64,000 nt of DNA, from NCBI GenBank assembly GCA_016630905.1, contig WBMQ01000002.1, positions 806,001-870,000 on the forward strand. The letters are read 5' to 3'. The DNA comes from Capillidium heterosporum. Taxonomy: Eukaryota; Entomophthoromycota; Entomophthoromycetes; Entomophthorales; Capillidiaceae. The notes below the pieces were generated by a model, which saw nothing but the letters and a program-made list of their open reading frames with translations, was not told the origin of the DNA and did no database searches. Both the position numbers and the translations under genes were made by a program. This document shows positions 56,897 to 64,000 of this stretch, piece after piece. Numbering within the stretch: position 1 is the first letter of the stretch; each line of letters begins with the position of its first letter.

Positions 56897-58462
56897 ATGG
56901 AGTGTCATTATTCAGTATTAGAAGTTGAGCGTACGGCAACCGACCAAGAGTTAAAGAAAAGCTACCGAAAGTTAGCTTTAGCCTGGCATCCAGATAAGAA
57001 CCCAGATAGAATTGAAGAAGCAACCCAGAGATTTGCTCAGATTCAAGTTGCCTACGAATTGCTATCTGATCCACAGGAAAGAGAATGGTACGACAACCAC
57101 AGGGAAGCTATCTTGAGAGGTGGAAGCTACAAAGATGATGGTGACAACGGATGCAACGATGGAGGGCTAAGTGAAAATGATCTCATGAAGTATTTTTCGA
57201 CAAACTGCTTCAGTACTTTTGATTCAAAGAATCCCAACAACTTTTATACCGTATATAACGATTTGTTCGACAAAATAGCTACTACTGAAGAAGTAGTTGG
57301 AACGGATTACGATAGTATACCTAGATTTGGTAAGGAAGCAACCGAACCCTACGAAAATTTAAAGCTATTCTATAGCTTTTGGGCTTCATTCTCATCGGTT
57401 AGAGATTTTACCTGGAAAGACATTTACAATCCTACCTCTGCCCCTGATCGTAGGACTCGCCGAGCTATGGAGAAGGACAACAAAAAGCTTAGGGACAACG
57501 CTAAAAAGGGGTTTAGTGAAGCGGTACGTAGATTAGCGAACCACATGCAGAAGCTCGACTTACGATTTAAGAAAGCACAGGCTGATGCCCAAGATAAGCG
57601 AAAACAACTAGATGCCGAGCGTAAAGCCCAAAACGAGGAACAGCGTAGGAAACTTAAACTCGAGGCAAAGACTAAGAACAAACAAGATCCTGAAGATGAC
57701 TACATCCCCGAATGGGCTCAGGTTACCGACAAAGACTTGGCCGACTTTGATGATATAGATACTGAAGTTTGGCAAAACGACAAGGAGGATTTTGTAAATG
57801 TAGATGCGGACTACTATCAAGAGAATGCCGATTTCGATGCTGAAGAGGTAGTTGACCTCTATTGTATCGCATGCGACAAAGAGTTCGATACTTTAAAGCA
57901 GCTGAAGCATCATGAATCTTCAAAAAAGCACATCAAAGCCGTTCAAAGGTTGAAATTGGATATGCTGGCAGAAGATGAAACTTTTGAACTTAACGAGCTA
58001 GATAATCAATTCGATGGACTAGATCTTGACAAAGATAACGAGTTTATAGCACCCGACACATTTGGCCTATTTACCAGCAAAAGCAAGAAAAAGGCAGACA
58101 AGAAGAAGAAAAAGCAGGAGCAGCTTGCCAACATGTACAATGAAGAAATATTGGGTGATCCTGAGCCAATTTTAATTGAAAAGGAGGCCGACATTGGAAC
58201 TTCAAACGGCGTAGCTATAGACGGTACATTTAGCGATAGTGGACATTCCGATGATATTAGTTTAGAATTAGAACAACCTAGCAAACCCATCGTTTCGAAA
58301 AAATCGAAAGATAAAGCCAAGGGAATTGGAGGCAAGGGACAAACTTGTACTACATGCAAGCAGATATTCAGTTCGAAAACGAAACTCTTTGATCACATTA
58401 GAGATTTTCCTGATCATGCAGCTATCAAAGAAACTAGGGGCAAGAAGGGGAAACGCAATTAG
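56897..58462 (+). CDS. JJJ1: DnaJ/zinc-finger co-chaperone Jjj1 (DNAJC21)
   Basis: Jjj1 stimulates Hsp70 to release Arx1 from 60S pre-ribosomes in the cytoplasm. It is one intact exon of 521 residues. The J domain (residues 1-70) has HPD in [14 protein letters not shown] long charged helical region follows ([20 protein letters not shown]). The first C2H2 finger is at about 323-346 ([20 protein letters not shown]), and the second at about 484-506 ([20 protein letters not shown]). It ends in a Lys-rich tail (RGKKGKRN). Both fingers and the HPD are present. The length is close to yeast Jjj1 (590). Confidence 0.93.
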   Translation: MECHYSVLEVERTATDQELKKSYRKLALAWHPDKNPDRIEEATQRFAQIQVAYELLSDPQEREWYDNHREAILRGGSYKDDGDNGCNDGGLSENDLMKYFSTNCFSTFDSKNPNNFYTVYNDLFDKIATTEEVVGTDYDSIPRFGKEATEPYENLKLFYSFWASFSSVRDFTWKDIYNPTSAPDRRTRRAMEKDNKKLRDNAKKGFSEAVRRLANHMQKLDLRFKKAQADAQDKRKQLDAERKAQNEEQRRKLKLEAKTKNKQDPEDDYIPEWAQVTDKDLADFDDIDTEVWQNDKEDFVNVDADYYQENADFDAEEVVDLYCIACDKEFDTLKQLKHHESSKKHIKAVQRLKLDMLAEDETFELNELDNQFDGLDLDKDNEFIAPDTFGLFTSKSKKKADKKKKKQEQLANMYNEEILGDPEPILIEKEADIGTSNGVAIDGTFSDSGHSDDISLELEQPSKPIVSKKSKDKAKGIGGKGQTCTTCKQIFSSKTKLFDHIRDFPDHAAIKETRGKKGKRN

Positions 58463-58807
58463 ACATTAAACTATTGGCTTGAATGTAGAGGTACGGTAGA
58501 AGTGATTCATAATAGATTTGCTATATATATTAGCTTTACTGTAATTTGCCCTTTCTACCGTGTTTTGATTGCTAGCATTATAGATTTCCAAAATTTAAAG
58601 TAAATTGTGTATATAAATACGCTATTTTAAACATTAAAACTCAATGCTATACATTTTGCTCTTCTAAACTTTGATATTAAAATTAATTAGGTGCATATAT
58701 AAAAATATTTGAGACATTAAATTTGATTACGAGGGTATGTATCAAAGTAGCAAAGTATATTAAATGACATGAAACGTACAAAATTATCCCAGAGTACGCT
58801 GAAAGTT
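58463..58807. other. Convergent spacer Jjj1 / SREK1-like
   Basis: 345 bp between two 3' ends, AT-rich, nothing else seen. Confidence 0.5.
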
Positions 58808-60338
58808 TCAACGCCTGTAGTAGTAAGGTGCACGCCTCTCATCTCGGTAATACTTATCTCTGTAGTAGTCGTAGTAAGCCTCACGACTTTCCCTTTCCTC
58901 TTCACGGTACCTATAACGCGAGTGACGGTAGTAGTCTGGCGGATATTCGGGTGGGTAGTCGTGGGAGTAATCGGATGGATATTCTTTGGAGTAATCGTGC
59001 GGGTACCGCGACGAGTATTCAGATTCTAGTAATTGGGTGGTATAAGTCTTTGCTTAGGGTATAGTAATTTACCTCGTTCATAATAGTATCGGTCCCTAGA
59101 GGAAGGATGATAGTAACTTTGACGTGAAGAGTGGTGGTACCTAGAAGGGGAACGCGAGTCAGCTCGTGATCTCGAACTTAAGTGCCTGGGGTGTCGAGTT
59201 CTATAGGAGGGCGATCGAGACCTAGATCGAGATCGGGACTTGGATCGAGGTGGGGAAGGACTCCTCGAACGACGCTTTACTTGTTCGTAAACAGGCTCCT
59301 TTTCAACAATTTTATCTTCGAGTTTCGACTCAACTTCGACTTTGGTTGCAGCAGGGTTGTTACCGATGTTATATTTTTTAACTATCTGCTCCTGAGCTTC
59401 TCGGACTTGCTTTAGTGCGACTGAAACTTCCACTGTCTCTGGCTTTTTGACTTTGTAGATGGCGTTGTTTGATCGGTTGACCCTTTAAAATATTTAAGTT
59501 ATTTCTCAGCTATTTAGGTTACTTCAAAGGTCGGTCACGATACATGGATCCATTCATGGTGGAAGCAGCTATAGCACCAGCCTGCGTAGCAAATTCGATG
59601 AAAGCGAACCTAGACGGATGCGAAGGATCTCCAGCCATTTTGACATAGGTAATCGGCCCACTGATTGAAAAGTGGTCGGATAGTTCCGCCTCGGTAACAT
59701 TGGAAGCTATATTCCCAACATAAACTGTCCGGGAGATCTCTTCAGCTTTAGAAGGATCGTAAGGAAGCAAGACATTGACGAACTGCGGGTTACCTAAAAT
59801 ATGTGATAAAGAATTGAATTGTGGCGGGTATGAAGCTGTCGATTGGTTCCAATTATTGGTATCGTTAACTAAGCCAGCTGGGTCGATGCTGATGCTGGAG
59901 TCGGAAGCGGTAACCACCAGCATCTTGCCACACAATTCTGATCCAGTTAAATGTATCGCCGTAAAAACTGATTCTCTCTCCTTATAGCTAATAGTACATT
60001 CTTTAGTAGAATCATTGGCCATACTAACATGAGGTAAGTTTCCATATTTTGGGTTTGATGCATTTAGTAAAATAAAGCTTTGCACAAGGTCTAAAATTTA
60101 GCAAAAAAGATAAACAATGAAAGAAAAGTGAGACATTTGGTATTTGGTTTAAGCGTTATAAAATATAGAATTAATAGCATTAAATTACCTGGTTGCGAAG
60201 TAAGCTATGGGACCGAATATCTCGAAAATAGACTTTATTTCTTCATCGACAACGGATGAGGATATATTAGATACCTAAACTAAATTAGCTATACAAGCAA
60301 TAAAAATGTACCTTTATCGTAAGCTCTTTTTCCCCCAT
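58808..60338 (-). CDS. SREK1-like SR-rich splicing protein with two RRMs
   Basis: Two RNA-recognition motifs are followed by an RS region. RRM1 (ELTIKVSNISSSVVDEEIKS, FEIFGPIAYF) is interrupted by a long loop before TKECTISYKERESVFTAIHL. RRM2 has TVYVGNIASNVTEAELSDHF and FAFIEFATQAGAIAASTMNG. After VALKQVREAQEQIVKKYNIG comes an RS block (RSRSPSPPRSKSRSRSRSRS). The last exon is Tyr-rich, with an acidic-Tyr pair every four or five residues (DYSKEYPSDYSHDYPPEYPP). Five exons; the second intron is long (about 110 nt), with its acceptor after GTGCAAAG so that FATS continues into FILLNASN. About 430 residues. The order and the VREAQ helix fit animal SREK1. Confidence 0.75.
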
Positions 60339-61268
60339 AAGTTTACTTCAAATTGACCTGTAAAATGAAAAACTAATTGATCTCAACTTTAGCTACATTC
60401 CTGGCTCCTTGGACTTGAGTCCTTTGATTTGCTATTGATCTAGGAATTCTAGAGTTGTGTTAAATGGCTATACATGCCAAATTAAAAGCATCATTTTGGG
60501 AACTTAATAGTAATGCCATAATGCATTTAATTTGGAACCTACTACCAGATTGTTTTTTAACTAATTGCAAAGATATGCTATTGTGGTCCGAATCAAGTGT
60601 TACAAGTATATTGCTAAGCTGCTTGGACTGTGATCTCTTACCAGCTCATTTGTAAAAACTGTCTAATGCATCTGAACTGAAAAGTAATGATTTGTAAGGT
60701 ATGATTCGGATCAGATTAGTTTTAACTTTTGCTCAAGTTTAGTTTGCATCAAAAGTAGTACTTTATCCAATATAAATCGTAGTATACATCCGGACAAGGG
60801 CTGGAAGCTTTAGAATTGCTTTCAAAAATAGTACTATATATATAACTGTAAAACACCTATATTTGCCAAAGTAGCACTTTATGGAGTGGACAAGTAGCAT
60901 CATAGACTAAAGTAAGAACTCATTGCTCTTGTATGCAAAAGATCTCACTATATTACTATGTCATTTAGTAATGAAAATATTGATTAGTGGGATCAGGAAA
61001 TAGAATTCGGTGACATCAAATGTAACATACTGCAACTTAACCAACATATACTACCACCATTATAGGGACTTCCAAAACACAATGGATATAATTATATATA
61101 CAGTATAACTATTTAATTGATAAATGTGTAGAAATAGATTGTCGACAACTTTTGTAGTAGCAGACTTAATAGTTTAAAAAGGCCAGCATAACGATAGCTC
61201 ATATATCATAACCATCCAATTGGAACCTAAAAATTGCTAAAGTTCTACATTTAATACCTAAATCAATT
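60339..61268. other. AT-rich spacer
   Basis: 930 bp upstream of the SREK1-like gene and downstream of the enolase-phosphatase gene. A 63-residue open frame (60464-60655) has no domain and is not called. Confidence 0.5.
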
Positions 61269-62297
61269 CTACAAAATGGAATCAAAGGTTGTAACGTTAG
61301 GATAAAGACTCAAGACTTCTGGGTCTATAGGGTCGTTGAGGGGTCGGACTAAAGCAGTTACCGAGAATCCAGCTTCCTTGGCGGCATCTAATTCTAAAAA
61401 ATACATTACTTTAAACCCCACTATTTTTATACCTTTTATATTGTCACTTAAAAACAGAATCTCAATAGGATTCTCCTCCATGCCTATAGCTTTTGCAATC
61501 TTACTGTAACTTTCCTTAACCAGCTTCGACCCAGCTGTTACCGTGTCGAAATGGCCTTTGAAGTACTAGTTTAGGAGGAATTAGTTTTGGCATTCTATGC
61601 TACTATTACTTTAAGCAAATCGCCAGTTTCAGTGTATTTGAACAAAAGTTTTTGGGCTTCAATACTACCTGACGAGTATATGTAGATGGGAATACCTTTT
61701 GAAGTCCATCTTTCTAAAGCCTTTTCTACATCGGGATAGCAGCTAAATTAATAAATAGTTAAGGACTAGGTAACATGTATAGATAAATTACAATGCTTTT
61801 AGGACGCCACGCTCGTAACCACTTCTCCAAATATACCCCTGCAAGTTCTTTAAGCTGGCTATTTTGCGGTTGTTGGCCATATCGATCTTGATATTTTCAA
61901 CTATAGTTTCCTTAGCTTGACTAATTTGATTAAAACAGTAAATTTATACTATAAAATAGAATGAAATATACCTCTGGTCGACATCTAAATCAGGAACTAT
62001 TTGAATGTTCTCAACCCCATTGCTTTTATCCTCAATAGACTTTAAACGTAAATTAGCTGTAGCCTTTATAACAAACTTACTTGTTTTCTAATATCTTGCA
62101 ATAGTAAGCGAAATTCGGGGTTGTTGTATTCATTATCCAAGTAACTTTGTAAATTGTCTAAGACGTAGGGAAATAAAACATCTTTTACAAAAGCTAAAGG
62201 AGTTGTAGTTCCTTCAATGTCGGTTACTATTACTTTGATGTCTAAATACAGTTGCTAAGTTAATGGGTCTATATATATATAAGTTACTTGAAGCCAT
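61269..62297 (-). CDS. UTR4: Enolase-phosphatase E1 (Utr4/ENOPH1), methionine salvage
   Basis: A HAD-family enzyme that enolises and dephosphorylates diketo-methylthiopentyl phosphate in methionine salvage. MASNIKVIVTDIEGTTTPLA carries the catalytic aspartates (the first exon is only 10 bases). It continues with FVKDVLFPYVLDNLQSYLDN, QGYIWRSGYERGVLKA, CYPDVEKALERWTSKGIPIY, IYSSGSIEAQKLLF (motif II), HFDTVTAGSKLVKESYSKIA (motif III Lys) and ILFLSDNIKELDAAKEAGF (motif IV). Seven exons join in phase to about 254 residues, close to the human 261. It is divergent from the Oca-type gene with 125 bp between starts. Confidence 0.93.
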
Positions 62298-62422
62298 CTG
62301 GAAGTTTCGAAAACAAAAGCAGCCACTTCACCTTGATTTTCAACTCGAATAGTCTTATTCGCCACCAACTTCCTTATTACGTAGTGGTTTAGTTTTTCAA
62401 GAGATTCATTTGTTTAGGAAAA

Positions 62423-63128
62423 ATGATGCTCAAAGAAGCGCCCGAGACTTTTGGAATTGTAGAGGAGGGTGTATACCGAAGCGAAAACATCAAGTCAGAG
62501 CACCTAAACTTTATCAAGAACCTGAAGTTGAAGACATGGTTAATAGTATCGACAGAAGGCATATCCAAGAATCACAAAGTTATATCGCAATTTATAAAGG
62601 ATGAAAATATCCAACTCGTAAATTTATTTTTGGTTATTTTTATAGACTTTTATTAGGTTCATTTGGGTTCACGCATCGGCGACTATACCGACTACTTTTT
62701 AGACAACTTTAGTTGGAAGCCTCTAAGTGAGGAGTTAGTTATAGATGGATTGCAGTACATTTTAAACCCCAATAACTACCCGCTGCTGATAACTTGTTCA
62801 ACTGGGCTTCATGAAACTTCAGCATTGGTAGGATGTTTACGCAAGTTACAGCTTTGGAATTTTAACTCTATTGTCGTTGAGGTAAATTGATAAATTGATA
62901 TATATTTAATTGAAGTAACAGTATAGAGGATATGCCAAATCGAAAGCGAAACCGGGTATCGAGCAGTTTATAGAACTTTTCGATTGCGATCTTTACAACC
63001 TTCCAGACAACTTGCCCGAATGGTTTAGATACCACTTGGAACTTTTGGTAGCAACTTTGTAGTAATTTATCATAACGTTCAATTTTTAGGAAGAAGAAGA
63101 AAAGGAAGATAAGCTGAAAGCCACATAA
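62423..63128 (+). CDS. Siw14/Oca-type dual-specificity phosphatase-like protein, likely inactive
   Basis: A member of the fungal Siw14/Oca family of atypical phosphatases (cell-cycle arrest under oxidative stress, inositol pyrophosphates). FGIVEEGVYRSENIKSEHL is the family start (x-V-x-x-G-x-Y-R). The active-site loop reads PLLITCSTGLHETSALVGCL: the Cys is present but the essential Arg of C-x5-R is Glu, and the preceding His is Thr. That fits the Oca4/Oca6-type pseudo-enzymes rather than Siw14. It is followed by RKLQLWNFNSIVVEYRGYAK and FIELFDCDL. Four exons, 194 residues, ending in an acidic-basic tail. Confidence 0.82.
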
Positions 63129-63654
63129 ATTTAGCCTATGTACAGATAACCATGTCGATATTTTCATACTGTTTTCATTGATACATTTTTTAGAAACTAT
63201 TTCCAACTTATTAGTCTATTATATTTTGAAATTTTCACTAGTAACATTAAAAGCCACTATACGCACTAGGTAAATAGAAAGAATAAGTTCCTGATATTGG
63301 AACTGCGCTGTTTATGAATAAGAATGCTATATATCTACATATGGATATTGAGTTTATTAGGCTCTATCTTACAGCTTTGTTTTAATTGAAATTTTTGCAT
63401 ATGAAGTCGAAACTTATAAAGAACATGTTGAAAAATAAACTAATATTTGCAATTAGGTAGAAATTATATCGGTAATGTAATTTATATATACTAATTACAT
63501 GTCAGTATAGTAACGGCTTAATAAGCTAAATAATAGCTTTTCAGCCTTCTACCATCATCATCATCATACAATACTAGTTTATAATTGCTAAAAGCTAATG
63601 TCCCAATAGTACTAAGTAATATATACTAATTTTTGAGGAAATGGTATAAAATTG
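63129..63654. other. Spacer before tRNA-Ser
   Basis: 526 bp, AT-rich. A CATCATCATCAT run lies near 63554. No gene seen. Confidence 0.5.
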
Positions 63655-63736
63655 GGCACCTTGGCGGAGTGGTTAACGCGGAGCCCTGCTAAGGCTTTTC
63701 CCTTTGGGAGCGCAGGTTCGAATCCTGTGGGTGTCG
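63655..63736 (+). tRNA. tRNA-Ser (anticodon GCU)
   Basis: An 82-nt class II tRNA decoding AGC and AGU. The acceptor strand GGCACCT pairs with GGGTGTC (two G-U pairs). The anticodon arm is GAGCC-CTGCTAA-GGCTT, with GCT at the anticodon position. A long variable arm (TCCCTTTGGGA) is the serine hallmark, and the T arm is GCAGGTTCGAATCCTGT. The internal box A (TGGCGGAGTGG) and box B (GGTTCGAATCC) are intact, and there is no intron. A T-rich stretch (63744 onward) serves as the Pol III terminator. Confidence 0.96.
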
Positions 63737-63743
63737 TATGTAT

Positions 63744-63756
63744 TTTTACTTTTTGT
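63744..63756 (+). terminator. Pol III terminator of tRNA-Ser
   Basis: Two runs of five T (near 63744 and 63751) begin about eight bases after the tRNA's last base. Runs of this length stop RNA polymerase III. Confidence 0.75.
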
Positions 63757-64000
63757 AGTCTTGATAGATTACGGGTATATATCTTTTGTTTGTAGATATA
63801 AATATATTTTTACTTTATATATATGATACTCCCACTCACTAAGATTGTGTCTGTACTTTAACAATATATTTATCTTTCCTTTATATAGCTTTTTACTATA
63901 TATTAAGTAAAATTCTGCTAGTATATTTATGTTACTTAATACTTTGCTCTATGAGTTTATAAGTGTACTTTGACTTGAACTCACTCCATAAAATACGATC
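63757..64000. other. AT-rich window edge
   Basis: No feature can be supported in the last 240 bases. Confidence 0.5.

Noticed and set aside
1-64000. CRISPR arrays, bacterial operons or riboswitches
   Set aside because: None seen; gene structure, introns and families are eukaryotic throughout.

Overview
This window is nuclear DNA of a fungus. The fungal markers are a Zn2Cys6 transcription factor, a second fungal-type transcription factor, a Skt5/Chs4-like chitin synthase activator, Vac7, a HAM1-like protein, Csc1 and an Oca/Siw14 protein. Genes are intron-rich, with introns mostly 35-60 nt, GT donors (usually GTAAG or GTATN) and TAG or AAG acceptors. Spacers are AT-rich. The species cannot be named from the sequence. 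Retention of CFAP20, FRA10AC1, LENG1, TTC14-like and SREK1-like genes, which common yeasts have lost, points to a less reduced lineage, such as an early-diverging fungus or a basal ascomycete.

Layout, with strand in brackets. 0-2.6 kb: no gene, one copy of a dispersed repeat. 2.6-9.1 kb: PIG-N/Mcd4 (+) and Csc1 (+). 10.2-15.5 kb: Skt5-like (-) and HAM1-like (+). 16.3-21.1 kb: a Nup120/Nup160-like nucleoporin (-). 21.9-29.3 kb: FRA10AC1 (-), an exopolyphosphatase (+), LENG1 (-), FAM210/DUF1279 (+), TTC14-like (-) and CFAP20 (+). 29.6-37.7 kb: Dus4 (-), Zn2Cys6 factor (+), RhoGEF (-). 39.3-47.3 kb: uL29m (-), LSm5 (+), a membrane cytochrome b5/MAPR protein (+), a fungal transcription factor without a zinc cluster (-) and protein phosphatase 5 (+). 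47.9-48.6 kb: a second, inverted copy of the repeat. 49.2-63.1 kb: uL23m (+), Vac7 (-), an orphan protein (+), peptidyl-tRNA hydrolase (+), a PCID2/Thp1/Csn12-type PCI protein (-), Jjj1/DNAJC21 (+), an SREK1-like SR protein (-), enolase-phosphatase E1 (-) and an Oca-type phosphatase-like protein (+). 63.7 kb: tRNA-Ser(GCU).

The genes are mostly housekeeping and fall into themes: RNA processing and export (FRA10AC1, LENG1, TTC14-like, CFAP20, LSm5, SREK1-like, PCI protein, Nup), mitochondrial and cytosolic translation (uL29m, uL23m, Pth, Dus4, Jjj1, tRNA-Ser), membrane and cell-wall biology (PIG-N, Csc1, Skt5, RhoGEF, Vac7, MAPR) and metabolism (Ppx1, Utr4).

Two observations stand out. First, four homologues of proteins found in human catalytic (C complex) spliceosomes lie within 7.4 kb. 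Second, several conserved genes are interrupted by what reads as exactly one extra base, never clearly by a missing one. These include PIG-N, Csc1, Skt5, the nucleoporin, exopolyphosphatase and the RhoGEF. The cause is either an insertion-biased assembly error or +1 recoding, and the sequence alone cannot separate them.
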